Positions 35,801-50,800 of a stretch of 64,000 nucleotides of DNA are shown piece by piece. A program made the position numbers and the translations under genes. Numbering within the stretch: position 1 is the first letter of the stretch; each line of letters starts with the position of its first letter. The DNA is from Angiostrongylus vasorum (lineage: Eukaryota > Nematoda > Chromadorea > Rhabditida > Metastrongylidae), in contig JADANN010000383.1 of the NCBI GenBank assembly GCA_018806985.1, positions 248,001 through 312,000 of the forward strand. The letters are read 5' to 3'. The notes below the pieces were generated by a model. The model was not told the origin of the DNA, searched no databases, and worked only from the letters and a program-made list of their open reading frames with translations.

Positions 35801-38800
35801 GCCTGTTTGGCTATCGTGTTTCCCTTGAGTCCCGAGTTCAGCCTGGCCAAAGTCTGCCCCAGGTCGTCGTCACCACAAGCAGTGGTCGCCCTTGTGGATC
35901 AGAGGAAGATTTGCCACTATACGACTAGTTTGATAGGTGGTGGATCCTGCTATTGATTTACTCTTAGCTGGGCTTCCTGCTGGAAACGTGAGACAGCTTC
36001 TCAGCTTGGGAAACCCTCCCGGAGTACGAATTCCCTCGCTGTACATCGTAGCCCGACACCCAGGAACGGCTCCCCGCCACGATGTGGCTGTAAACTATTA
36101 AGAGGTTGTTGAAAAGTTCTTAAGCAAACTCTAATGAATTAATACATCTTCGCTGTCAGCAGTTAAGGACAAACCCGTTGTGCTCGGAGCAAGTTCTTTT
36201 GCCATGAAATCTAAATTAACACCAAATTTAAAATAGGCGGAAAAGAGCACAATTCGCACGATATCCCTTTCACTGCTCGAATCAGTTCTTTGTCCTCGAA
36301 TCCCTGAACTGAAAAAGTCATTGGAACTTTGACCAAATGAAAATCAAACCTACTCCAATTAATTTTACACCTTTCAACGACGATTACATGTACGAAGAAC
36401 AAATGGTGACTGCCACATGCTTTTTGTAACAACCAACAAAAGTGCTTGTGTCCGGCCGTTCACATGCGAAACGCTTCATTGCTCAAACGTTAAATAAGCG
36501 ATTAGTCGAACAATGTTGACAACAACAACACCATTGGCACCATGGATTATGAAAATGACAACATCGATTGCGATTATGTGGACACATAAAATGGTAACGA
36601 TCCGGAAGAAATGCCATTTTGGAGCGTGGTTATCTGCATATGAAACGAACAACTGCCACTGCAAGGCAGCGCTTCACTTAATCAGAATGTAAATAGTCGA
36701 ACATGCCATCATCTATACCAACTACACTCCATGAAATCATAGAGTACCACGAGCAGACACCAAAGAAATCTACAATTGCGGGAAACCCCTCAAGGCTATC
36801 CAGGAAGTTCCACTGATTATGAGGGCTCAAAGAGCTTCAAATATTTTGGATGAAGTCCTTTGTTTTCACCATTTCCAGTTAGAAGACAGTCACAGATTAC
36901 TTGGCCGACTACACAGTGACGCATATTTGGCCTTCTCAGGAGGGACTTTCAGATGGAAATTGCATATTCATTCGCAGCCCACTAAAAGAATTGAGGAATA
37001 TGGCTAGTTTTATGCGCGGGAGCGAACCAATCACTACGTGTATTTTTCACAACACATTTAGTCACTGAACTACATTCACTGTCCTGGTTCCGAAACGTCT
37101 GAGTATAATAATAGTAATTAACAATGATTATAATGATTAATATAATAATGATAATTCTATTGTACCTCAGCCGACACTAACTTGTTCGTGACATAATTTT
37201 CGGCCCAGTTAAGCACTAAGGTGGTGGTGACTTTTATACCACACATTTTATGCAACTTATCCGCCTTACAAATTCAAATTTTAATGAGTTTCCTACATCA
37301 GATTACAATTGACGACTACTTTTTTCCATTCAGACATGCAGCATTTCGCTCTCTTCTGTCTCGAACACTTGGACTTTTAGCCAAAAGTGGATAGCACGTC
37401 AATTGAAATACCATACGGAGCTTTTATTCCATACCAATATCTTCTCGATGCATTCCTTTCTTTACTTCATCATAGTGTGTTCTAATTTTAGTGAATTTCC
37501 ATAGGGGAGTGATGAATATCATAAAGGTTACAATTCCTATACGTATATGACTCAAAAGGCCCTCGTTGCCGGGTGGTTAGAGCACCCGTGCAACACACGT
37601 AGAGTAGGTGGTTCGATCCGGCAGCAGAAGAAGGAGTTCCCCTATCTTTTCGGTTCTTTAGATTCTAAAAAGAATAGACTTATACGCAAGCTAAATATGC
37701 ATTCAAACACCTCTGCGAACCTGAATGAAGTGCAATGCGTACCGTAATCGTAATGCATTGACCAGAGCCGAACGCTTTATCCTCCAACCTTTATAGAAAT
37801 TGTAAATATCTAGCGATTCTCTGACTTCACGATGCTATCGTTCGTTTTCTTTTCAGGAAGCGATAAAAGCTTACGATGCAGAAGATGATCCACAAAACGA
37901 AACCGCATTAATGTTAATCGATCATCTGACAAAAGTCACATTCGAAGCGTTTGAGGCTGGTATCAGACCAAGTGGTGAGCGTGCCTCTTTAAATCTGATT
38001 TCTACAAGTTCACACTCAACCTCATCTACTCGTTTTCTATGTTTTCACGGATCTTGATAGCTGGTATGAAATAACAGTACAGTATGACAAGTTTTACAGA
38101 TCTACACAACAGCACGTTCAGAACACGATGGAACCTCCCCTCATCGCTGTTGTTCACCACTACCGTACTCACCTCTATTGGTACCATCATAAATACTTTC
38201 CACAAATTTTCAAAATCAGCTACCACTTAACGTCGTAATGAAAAATTAATATTTCCCTAGATTATTACGCTAACACAAGGTTGTTACTAACGCCTTATTC
38301 TGCTTCAAAAAAAAAGCCGAAAAAAAGCTTCTGTAGTTACCTCGTGTTAATTTAATCGTCCACGGCAATATTGATTAATAATTCACTGTTTTCTTGATGA
38401 GTAGATACAGGGTCGTTATTACAGTATTTATTTGTTCACAATGGCTGATAGGCAGGAAGTTTCGCCTTCTGCAGAGCCTGGAAGAGTCAAACTGAGACAC
38501 ATTCCTCCCACTCACGCACTCTCATAACCTCAGTTGATAAAACTTAATATATAAATACCTATTTGCATAGTAAGCAGCTTCTTTTAAACATCCACCGTTT
38601 CGTTCCTTGTAAATCTTCCAGTTATTTGGTGGAGACAAGCGTCACAGAATCTTACATGAGTGACAAATGTGTCTGGGTAAGCTGAGAAAATCAGCTTTAG
38701 ATATGGTGCGAGATCACCAATGATCACAAGGTACTCCTCCTAGCGAATCACTTTAGGGGTTCTTGGTGTTCCAGAACGCTTCAAGACTTTTCCGTGCAGA

Positions 38801-41800
38801 TGGTCTAGATTCCTAGGCAAGAGTGGTTACATCTACTTCAAAATCTTCTCCGTCTCTAAGTTCTTTCTTATACGGGCGTAGAGTGGTCCTCCCATTTCGC
38901 CAACGTATTCTCAAACAAATTCCTTAAAAATTGCCAACTTTGCAAGAGAATAAGTACACCGTGCGCAAACTCATACAATCACTTTCTCTACAGTTAGGAA
39001 AAAATCATGCAATAGTGCGTTACACATACAAACGGTTACGAACTAGCTGTAGTCTAGACGAAGTAAGGGTATAATCGCTACCTCCTTTTTTCTCGACTCC
39101 TCCTTACACAGCACGATTTTATCGGCAACGTAGACATCAGTTTTCGCATATTTCCTGACTTAACTCGCAAGACCCTTTAAACGCTTTCGCAAAGGAAAGT
39201 TTAGTTCTTAGTTCACGGCAGCGATATGCCTTGCGATATATTCGACAACTTACTTACTTGAACTCGACAATTGAATGGCCCGTCCTCAATGGTTGTGCGG
39301 ACCCCAGCACAATCTCCATTTTTCGAGGGGATTTGCTGGTTAAACCGTTGTGGTTTCCTGGAATCCGGAGGTCAGCCTGGCCAAAGTCCGCCCCAGGCCG
39401 TCACTCGCAGCCCTTGTGAGGATCAGAGGGAATTTGCCACTATACGACTTTGATACCAGGACGGTGGTGCTTCCTGGTATTGGTTTACCCCTAGCTGGGC
39501 TTCCTGATGGAAACGTCGGATTCATTCTGAGCTTGCGAGACCTTGCCGGGGGATGGATCCTCCCGCTGTACATCGCAGCCCGACACCCAGGAACACCTCC
39601 CAGCCACGATGGGGGCGGTAAACCGTCGGGAGGATATTCGTGAACTAAGAAATTAAAAGACTAGTAGACTTTTACTAATCGACAAAAGCGAAGTTTTTAG
39701 TAATTCATTGTCAGAATCAACGGGAAAACAGGTTTAAAATAGTTTCGTTTAACATCTGTCGTCTGAAAAGGAACCCAAAGGGAAAAGGCGAAAAAACGAA
39801 CGCGGAATGGGTCAAAGTAGCAAACGCGGTTGCTTTGAAACCATCAGTTTATTTTAAAACTTGAAGTTGAATTACTAACATGTCCTGTCTCATACTGTCA
39901 TAACTGCTTATCAAACCCAATTAGTCAGTATTCGCTAATGATCATGCGTCCACTGACCCTACAACGTTCAAGGTTGAAAGCAATTATTAGTTGTGTAGAC
40001 GGGTCCACAGGCAGAATTGGTTCATAAACCTAATACTCGTTCAGTTGTTGAAATATATCTCAGCCCACCTCAGTACACACAAATCTGTGTGGATCGTTTA
40101 CGTAACGCGTCTCCTAATAACGCGTACGTGATGGAGTCCTTCGACGTTACCGCCCTTTACACAAACTTGTCGAATGACGACGCCCTGAAAGCCATCCGCG
40201 AGTTCCTTATGCAACACGAAAGAGTGGTAAACATGCATGGTTTATCGATTCAGCAGCTCATTGCCTTCTCAGAGGAGTGCCTAAACTGTTCAATCCTTAA
40301 ATAGTCCGGGAGTATTTCGCACAAATGATAGGGTTGGCGAATGGAGGGCGAGTAGTACCAAGCTTTGCCATTGCCTTTATATCTAAGGTAGAACCTCCAG
40401 TAATCAGTCTCCGTCCATTACCCTACCAAAGATGTGTAGAGAAGAGAAGATGGAGAATTGTTTCGAGTAATTGGATGAACAGTCAGAGTAGATTGAGTTT
40501 ATCCGACAGAAACCGAGATAAAACTGGTTTTCATTCCTGAAAGTTCGAATTAACCTATCCGAAAACGACTGTGTCCTGAAGTGGTACCAGCGTGAACGTA
40601 TACATCCGCGAAATGAGTAGACCACTTCCCGTCTGTATAAAGGAGCACCTAGATGGTAAGCGTGAAGTTAAACAAATTGCTCCGCTAGGTGTGAATAAGA
40701 CACACATACATAACGGTGAAGATTTTGAAGAAATGACCAGAAGTATCTCCCTTGCCCAGGAATTTGAAGCTTCTGGGCGTAAAATTCTTGAAGCGTTCTG
40801 AAACTCCAGGAATCCCAAAGTGAGCCGCAAAAGGAAGTGCACTGTGATCACGCGTGAGCTACCGCCATATCTCAGATTGATCTTTTGATTCGAGCCACGC
40901 CACTTTTCACCCATCTGATACTTTGTGGGACTGGTCTCCAATAATAACTGAAGGGTTAGTAAAAGGTAAAACGGTGACTGTTTAAGAGAAGCTGTTTACT
41001 ATGCCAATAAACAATTATGTATCACGTTTTGTCTGCTGAGGTTACAAAAGCGTTTGATTGAGTGGATTGCGCGTCAAATTTGACCTTTCCAGACTCTGAA
41101 GAAGGCTAGACCAATAGAACGTCAGAGGAGTTGTGAATGAATAAATGCTGTAATGACAACCTCGTGTTTGCTCATCTAGAAAACAGTAAGTCGTTGATAA
41201 ACGCCGCGATTAGAAGAAAGCCGGTTCTAGGAAATCTTGATTATTTTTCATAAAGACATGCAAAAAAAAACAGCCTCAGTTAGAGTTTATGCGGAAACAG
41301 AAGCATCACGTGTTTTCTTAATGAGATCAGTGTCATTAGTGTTCTGTTGTTCTGCTTCCAGAGAACTCCCACGAAGTTCCTGATCATTTCGTATAAACCC
41401 TGAAAAAGCAAACCCGACTTCTGTCCACCTAGATGGCCGTTCTTAGTGTGTAATTCACCCTGGAAATCCGACAACTTCCAACAAATTATCAGAATTTGGC
41501 TTGATATATGAAATGCTTACATTCGTTTACTTTTCTCACATGGTGTGGCATCGTGCTATCATCATTGGAGACAAAAAATAACCTTCTTTTTATCATCAGA
41601 ATGTACTAAAGTTGTACTAACATTGTATAATGGCGGTTAGGATGATAGGCGAAGCTCTTGTCTAATAACAAACCTGGCTCCATATTGAGTATTAGTAATT
41701 GAAACATACCAACGTGAAGCGTTTGTGAACAACAACAATGATATGCGTTAGATATGCATTACTCTCTGAAAGGATAAAGCGTTCGAAGTTGATCAATCCT

Positions 41801-44800
41801 TTAGGCATGCACCTTGGACTAAACTTCACCAAGAATTTTTAGAGGTTATTAAATGCTTATCTGGTCCATGTAATTACTTGAGAGGCCTGACCGATGTATC
41901 ACCTCAGTGCTGCTATCCCGCCAAACAAGTGTTGTACCAAATTCCCTACACTGGAGGAATGAAATGCTTGGTTATCGAAACGTGCGGGATCGAACGAAAG
42001 ATCCACGTGTGCATTGCGGGGTACCTTTAACCACTGCACTACATGCGTTCCTATTATGGTGAGGAAAAAAACGTCAACATTTCTGTGAACGCATCTAGTT
42101 CGTTTTGATGTCGCCAAATTCTGCTTAACGACGCCTTTTCGGCAAGGCTGAAAAGATTTCATTGGCATCTTCATAAGCCAACACTTAAGAGTTTAATTTA
42201 AGATATGAAACGAAAAAAATGGCTTAATCGCTTTTTTTAAAACCTTTACCGGCTTAACGACCCCAATGGGCTAGCATATTGGCGGCACCCTATAACGCGA
42301 ATCATCAAGTGAGAGCGAAGCGTTTTAGGAAAATTTCATGTCGTATACCGCGTGGAAGTCTAAAGATTCAGCGATGGAAACTCGTACCCAGATTGTCAAA
42401 GGTTTATTCATCCTTTGATAACATTAAGGAGGCGATTTACTTGCTACGATAAAGAGAAATGAGCGAAAAAAATCCCTTTGACCGCAGAACTATGCATTAG
42501 TTTGTCGGTATTTATACTCTGTTCCATATCGTGACAAGGTTTTATCGTCTCTAAAGATCCTTGATCTGGGGCACACTTTCGTCAGGCTGACCTCGGGACT
42601 CCAGGTAACCACAATGGCTAAACCATCAAAATCCGAAAAAGTGGAAATTTATCTGCGGCCCGCACAACCAGTGAGGTTCAACTGTCAGGTAAGTAGAGAT
42701 CCCTGAAGAAGTCAAACTCGTAACGCATCCCTCAGGGAATCGATGAACGTCAAACGGCTTGCGCTCTACTCGTTTCAGTTTTTTTCCCAATTATTTTTGC
42801 GGTGTTTTATTTCCATAATGAATCAAAGAACGGCTTCACCACAATTCTCCGTGAAGGGTGGGGAGGAGAACAGCAATGTGGAGATGAACAGCACTAAAGA
42901 GAAAGAGATTTTTTCAAATTAAGTAGGCAATTAAGCTTAAATAACCCGCCCTTGTATGTCGTGTCAGTCCTACTAACACTTCGTTCATGTGTTTCATTGC
43001 CATGCAACCGTATGAAGTGGTCAGATTCATACGTTTGTGTTTGGCTACCGGGTTGAGGTCGTATCACCTCCTTTTATCAAGGCAACCATCAAAGAGATGT
43101 TTTCCGCGCCGTAACTTCTTTAAGGATGAAAGCATCTACCGCAGTGGGCCTCAGTAGATATGGTTGAACAGGCGTAATCCGAAAACGACCAGCATAAGGA
43201 AGGAGTGATTTCTGTTTTAGGTGCACAGCAGCTGTCACGGTTAGTCTGAACACAAAGGATAAAGGATAAAGCTCTCGGCGTTGATCTATCCCTGAGAAAT
43301 GCGCCATACATTCGACTTCATTAAGTATCGTTTGGAGGTGATCAAATGCAGATCTGGCCTATAGAACGACTTGCGGTGGCGCACTGATGTATCGAGCCAG
43401 TGCTGCTATCCTCCCAGCCAAGTTTGGTATCAATTTGCCGACTCCGGAAGATAGAAGGTTTGGTGGGCCATGGGCGCAGGGATCGATTCCACGTGTGTAT
43501 TGCAGGGCACTCCGACCACTGCGCCACACGCGCCCTTAGTCTAAACATAACGGAAACGAAATTAATTCTTTGAACTCCTATTCTGTGCAACACTCGATGG
43601 ACCGGAACTGTAGCATCGATGCCAGGGACGTTGAGCATAGCCATAAATGTGTAGCTTATCTGTAGCTTAATTGGTTTTGTGCTAAAATATGGTTAAGTTG
43701 TACAAAGTCAGAGACGCCGTCAACCCATAAGACTGGCTAACCACCAGGTTGTTGTCATCAAAACAACAACGGGTGAAGGTGGAACTTTATTTGGTACACA
43801 TCTTAAGAACCTACCTCTAAGATTTGAAACTGAGAACCAACACTACACATTTGATTCCGATTATCATCCATTCTTCGCTGGATTCAGTATTCAACTGCAC
43901 ATGAGAAAAGCTATTCCTCTATAATGGATAAAAAGGAGATGAGGTATCTGACAAACGTTTTGGATTCAGTCCTTATCTATCCATGAACGAACGATGTAGA
44001 TTGCTTGGGTGCAAGAAGATCTTAGCAAGCGACGAGGTAACAGGAAAACGAGTGCGGCACTTTTGAAGCTTCAGTTGAAGAAAATGGGACATTCGAAGAA
44101 GTTCTTTGTCTTCCAAGTTTGAAAATGCCATAAGAAACCAACGGCAAGGTCAAAAGATATCCAATTAAACCCCTATTCATAAAGTATAGTACTTATCGTC
44201 CCCGATTTTTCTTGTTCGACACACATCAAGAACATTTTATCCGCGACGCGTTTTCGCAAGTACTGTGTGGATCTCTTCATTCTATTCGTTTCTTCGTTTT
44301 CTTCATCAACGACGAATTTTGGGTTTTCGTGCGGATTCGATGTTGCTTCAGGATTTCGGTCAACTGAACGTCGTTGAGTACCGATTGAGTCGATTCTTCG
44401 TGGAACTTTAGGATAGACATGCTTCTGCGTTTCGTAGAACATTGATTAATGGGATTTAGCAGGAAGGCTAAGTAATAACATTAAGTTAGAGATCCTTAGA
44501 AAGTGCCGACTGATCTTTTGAATCACGGAATGGGCAGTTGCAAAAAAATGATCGATAGACTGATAGATTCAGTGTAAAACTACTATTCAAGTGTGGTGTT
44601 TGCTTTGGGTATAACCGTACCATTATGACCATAAGTGAGGTTGCATGAATGACTTCAGTAGAGGACAATAAGGAATCAATGGTCTTGGAACTGACTGTCT
44701 TTCTTGAAGAGCAAATACGCCTTAGGATTAATGATAAAGCTTTCGACGTTCATAATTTCATCACTATACCCGATTGATTGGTCTCCATTCGGCTATGTAG

Positions 44801-47800
44801 ATATGATTGAATGCACGCTTGGCCTACAATGACTCACAGGGGTCCACTGGTGTACCAGATTAAAGTTCCTATTCCTCAGACAACTTTGACATTACTGTAC
44901 CCACCCGAAATGATTCGAAGGATTAGTATGCCTAAGTTCTGCGAGCAAACCAACAACGGTACTTGTAGTAGAAAACATCTCAGATCAATGCGCTACCCGT
45001 GCCTAATTCGATTTATTCACGTTTAAAGTGGCGTAACACCACTACAGGATAAGCAAAGATATTATTTGTTAAAGAGCTTGAAAACATGTTATCGTTATTT
45101 TTTTTAAAGTCAAATTGATGAAATTTCAAAGTTTCGAAGATTTCGAAAAAAGTGAAATGTTTGGGGAAATCTTCGGGCAAGAGCATTCGTTGCCGTTTCT
45201 TGCACTTGGATCTCTTTCGTTTCATTTGAAATTTAAGCATTCATCATCTGTTGAAAACGAAGTTAATATTCATTTTAAAGCTTAGTTCTATTTCGGTTTT
45301 ACTAATCTTCCATTTTACCTCCTGATTCATTCCCTTGATTCTTCAGCTAATGAATGAAATACCTTAATCACTCCACAATACCGGAACATTTTCCGCATCT
45401 TAGCAACACTCAGAAGCTAACTGTATTCGGGTACTTAAGTGATCTATTCTGATAATCATACGGACGTAGAAAAAATTTCCATCTATCTAATGTGCTACTA
45501 GTCATCTAAGTTTTCTTTATCCTAAGTTCTGAGAAGGCTATACTTTTGAGAAGGCATTTCTAGGATGTCACTTTAAATATTCACCAATATTTCTGAGCCC
45601 ACGGGTTCACAATGATGCGACTAGATTCGCTCCAGCTGTGTGGCAACTGGCCAAACTCCCAATTCTATCCTTTCTACTGCATAGAGCTAACATCGAACAG
45701 ATTTGTGGCTGTCGTAGTGTAATGCACGTCGGAAGTTCATCTCATAGCAGAGTAAATTCAACCGAGGCAGAGACCATCATTTTTGTTTGAAAACCCAGTT
45801 AGGCGTAAATCATTGTTAGAAACAGCTAAATCGTCGTAGAACAACCATCGCAAAGAGAGAACATTACTCAAATCCTGTGTGGTTTTATCGATGATAAAGT
45901 AGCGACATGGGAATGCTTGCAGATTTAACGTCATACCAAATTAATAAAATATCAGTTAAACAGGAAGAGGCCTACGTGATTTCTCGTAACGAAGGGCTAC
46001 TGATGATTTATATAGTTGTTAAATCCGTTACACACTTTTTAACAAGACGAAACATAGCTGAAATGAGTTGATTTCATGTAGTTCATAGATATATAGAAGA
46101 GTCGCTGGATTTCAGGCTACGGACATCTGATACCGATCTCACCAGAAGGACAGATATTGTGCATGTTTTACGCGATTCTTGGGTTCGTCTAAGTTTCTTT
46201 TTTCCATATGTAATCGGAGGATTGTAAGTTGTATGGCAAGTAAACTGGAGCAGCGACTGCCCCAGTTGGATCAAGAATCTCTTTTCCAACTACGTCGTTG
46301 AGACAGTGACAGAATCTTCGGCAATCATAATGACCTGTCCATTTCTTAAATTGTACTTGCCGCCATTTAGAATAAAATACCATTCATAACCTTGAAAAAA
46401 TAACCAGTGTAACAAGAAATGCTCATCCACCCTGACGAGATTAATTTGTACCATGAATACTTTCCTTTACTTATCGTAGCTTGGTATGGCGTAGTATTTC
46501 AGTATGGTATAGTTGTTCCTACAGTTCTTCCCAGCATTTCTACGTCACCTTAATAAAGTGTAGAAAAGCACTACAGTAGTTTTTTCTTCTTAGCGTAGAA
46601 TCGTTTTTTTACAGGATTCCTCTCACCTTGATTACAATCGCAGATGTGGCCAAATTTCTGGAGGAACTTCTTGGACGCCCAGGTGACGATAATCCTCTCG
46701 CTGAGGTCGGTATTTATGATTGGAACGGTCTATATAGCACGATGTCAGTTCTGTGTTGAAAATCGTACCGATTCCAGAATTGGCTTAGTGTTTCGGCAAA
46801 CATTGAAAATACTTGGGAGTAGGAAGTTCACACATGCCATAGAGGATTGTTGGGTCTTCACCTTATGATATTCTCTTCATAGAATGAGCATTTTGTTGAT
46901 AATCTCGCAATTTCTGATAATCTACTGCTTTACTTTCATGGGACAATTCATAGCGAAAAGAACAGATATTGATTAGTTATCGGGAGTCAGCTTTCACCGC
47001 ATTTCAATCTTTACTGTAAAGAATAAGCTGCTGATAAAAAATTCTTAGTTGTCTTGATGCCATTATTGTGGTCTTCGAGTGACAATGCGCGATTTTTTGA
47101 GACGAGCTGATGATGCTGTTCAGGTATCTGGCGCTCGTCGTTTTACTGTTTTATGCAGTTTACTCGGCTACATGACAGTCGCCGCATGGGTCTTCACATT
47201 CTACGAGTCAAACTGGTCCTTTTTAGATTCATTCTACTTCTGTCTTATTTCGTTGGTGGGTTCTGAAAAAGTTTCGACAGACTTGATTGGGTAAAAATTA
47301 ATTTCGTTGCGAAGTGATCAAGTTGCCGACATTATTATGACTGTTACTATCATCAGTTGTTTAAATTGTTGAGCTTACACGAGGTTGTAACACGACCTTT
47401 ATTCGGTTAAAGTTTCGACGTCTCTGTCCTCATCAGAGCCGATTATCCTAGTCGAAGGTCCACCACTGTTCGTTTTCTCGATGTGCCGTCTACGTCGTCG
47501 TATCTTCCTCAGTGGAGCATCTCTCGAATGAGGCATACTCAACTGACGATGATCTTTCGTACAGGATGTTGGTTGTTGACAGTAGTGATTGTTCCGTGAT
47601 AACAACTTGTTTTTTTCCAGACAATCCGTCCTATGGAAGTCGATATCATTGTCGGATAGCACAGAGCATAATAATAATGTTTCAAAAACCCACTTTACTT
47701 TTAACGTCGGTATGATTAATCCACACGTGTTTAAAATGTTGAGCTACACAAAATCATAATGCAACCTTTAATCGGCTAACGTCTTCGTCTTCATCAAAGC

Positions 47801-50800
47801 GGATGATTCCAATCGATGGTTGAGAGGTGTTCCACTGAGGAAGAACCAACTCGATACGAAGACGAAGACGCGACTCTGATAAAGACGAATTCAACGACCA
47901 TTCTACAACGACATTAACATTGACATCAAAACAGGAGTTAGGCAAGGCGATACCATCTCGCCAAAATTACTTACCGCCACCCACCAGAACGTCATGCGAA
48001 CATTGGAATGCGATAATATGGGACTGAAAATCGATGGTCGGCAATTACACCATCTTCACTTTGCTGATGACATCGTTCTTATAACACCAAACATTAGCCA
48101 ATTGGAACGAATGTTTACCGACTTTGATGAAGCCTGTGGAAAGATTGGTCTTCGACTAAATGACACAAAAACGATGATCATGAGGAACGGTTTGATTTCG
48201 TATGCCCCATTCACGCTCAACGGACGAATATCTCCGAATGTTCCAGTTATGTCTATCTAGGTCGGGAAGTCAACTTGATGAACAACTTAGCTCCAGAGTT
48301 GACCAGAAGGAAACGAGCGGCTTGGGGTGCTTTCAAGAGCATCGAGGATGTAGTGAAGAGAACAAATAACACCCAGTTCCGTGCCCACCTTTTCGACTCA
48401 ATGGTATTTCCTGCCGTAACGTATGCGTCAGAAACCTGGTCGCTGCGTAAGCAGGATGAAGGGTCACTCAACGTTATTCAACGCGCAGTGAAAGGACGAT
48501 GCTAGGAGTATCTCGTGTCACACAAATAAAGGAAGGGATCCGAAGCTCCTACCAACGTCAACAGTCAAAAAATCAAAGATGCCGTTCTGTACGCCTAACA
48601 GTGGAAGAAAAAGTGGGTCGGACACGTAATGCGTATGAACGACAACCAATGGACAAGAGCCGTTAGTGACTGGATTCCTCGGGATGTCAAACGTACTGCA
48701 GGAAGACCACCCACCCGATGGTCAGAGTTCTTCACAAAGAGCCTTGAAGAAAGGTATGATGCTCGACGAGTCCCCTACAGCAAGCAGAACCCACTGGGCT
48801 ACTCTTGCACGCGACAGGGGAAAAATGGAAGATTTATTGGCGCCCGCTCGAGTCACTCGGCGATCAACGGGACAACAGATACAGGTGACAAGTGATAAAG
48901 ACGAAGACGTCGCCTCGTGCGAACTCAGCAATTTAAACCCATGTTGACTGATTATGCCAAAGTTAAAGGAATGTCGGCTTTTGAAGTACTATCACCATTG
49001 CTATGAGCGCTTGTGGAGCGGTGGTGGGAGGCGTCCTTCAACACACACGTGGAATCGATCCCCACTCCCATGGCCCATCAAGCCTTCCATCCCTCTGGGT
49101 TCGGCAAATTGATACCAGACTTGTCCGGGAGGATAGCAGCACTGGCTCGATACACCGGTTAAAATCACCTGTACTACTGTGGTGCCTATTTTACTGTAAG
49201 GACTATTAATATTATTGTTACTATGCCAACTTTTTATTTGCTGCCTATCATAATTTTTTAACGGCAAGGTATGATGCGAAATACAACCTCATTGATGCTA
49301 AGATATTTGCAAAACTCCGGACCGCAGGTGTCCGCGGTGGGCAACGAACGCTCTATTATCCTTTCCGGGGCCTAACGCTTTCACCACGGCACCATGCCCA
49401 TCGTTCGTTTCGCCTGTCTCTCAGCTAGTTCTGTCTCCCCGGAAAGGGTAATGGCGCGTTCGTTCCCCACCACAGACACCTGCGTTCCGGAGTTTTTCGA
49501 GTATCTCAGCATCAATGAGGTTGTTTTAGTATTACTATTAATATTATGGAGATTACATTCAAGATACTCTATTTTTTTAACCCACTTATTTCAAGATACT
49601 TTCCATCAGTTCCTTTCTATTTAGAGTAATGTAGAAACGCTCATATCGTCTGTATTAATATTGCAGTTTTGTCATTTCATCTACTGCTTTATTGATTAGT
49701 TCGGTTAAATAGTAAGGAGTCTGAGTTTACCTGATATTTGAGAAGACTTAAGAGAAGAAAAAGCGATGGAATGAAAAGAAACACTAACGATCCCAAAATC
49801 AGACTTTGCTAGGGATTTTAATGTGCATTATTGTGGTCGGAGCGACGGTTTTCTACTTCGAGCTGTCGCCTTAGTGGTAATAACATTTAGTAACGGCTAA
49901 CTGCGTCGGATTGGTCCATGTTACTTCTCAGACTAAACCATTGCCCTCTTTAAACACTACAGTTTTTATCTCGACAATATGCTTTTCGTCACAAATATTC
50001 CGTATGGGTGTTGTAGTGCTGGACAATATTGCTGATATTGCTTAAGAGGACTGTGATGTCATTGATCTATGTCCTAACTAAGAATGCACCTAAAAAACGG
50101 ATGAGATCAGAAATTTTACGCTTTTAAAGAATTAACACTTTTTACAACTTACTCCATACAAGAGCCCGTGTAGCACAGTGCTTAGACTTGCCGTGCAGTG
50201 TAAAAAGGCTCTTGATGCTATTCTGCACTCTAAGATAGCCAACCTCTCCATCTTTCAGTCCTCGGATAATTGGTACCATGCTTATCTGAAGAAATACAAA
50301 CGAGTTGATCTAACCGTAAACTCCACAAGTCAATCTATAGGACAGATATGGATTCAAATCACATCTATGACGCTGCGAATAGAGTGCAATGCATGGAGTG
50401 TCCTATATGGGTCTATCGATACAGACCAATTTATACTCTTGTTCGTTACTCCAACTTTAGGTGGTCTAACAGATCACCAAATTTCTAATAAGGAACTGCT
50501 ATTACCACATTTGGTAATTCAACTCTCTACAATTCTCGTCCGCGAAACGTCTTTGTAGGAACTGCGACAGCCAGCCACTTTCAATTGTTCAGATGATTGG
50601 CGGGAATTTTTTCGTAGTTTGGGAAACCCAACCGATATCTTTGGTGAAAAGTGCTTCTTCTTAAAACAAAAGCAGTACTAATTTCTCGAAAATCCTGATC
50701 TCGTCTAACAGCTGTTTTCATAGCGATAAACATTTGAAATCACTGAGTAAATTTCCACACCTTCAGATGTAAAGTAGTAAATGAGATTTAAAATTCTAGA

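Noticed and set aside
39231..39643. Long overlapping frames on both strands
   Set aside because: They are shadows of repeat B, whose GC-richness keeps frames open; they are not conserved as protein between copies.
47079..47294. A separate small protein starting at the ATG at 47079
   Set aside because: The reading frame is the M3 exon of the K2P channel read through its splice sites. The CAG at 47123 and GT at 47256 give a phase-consistent exon.
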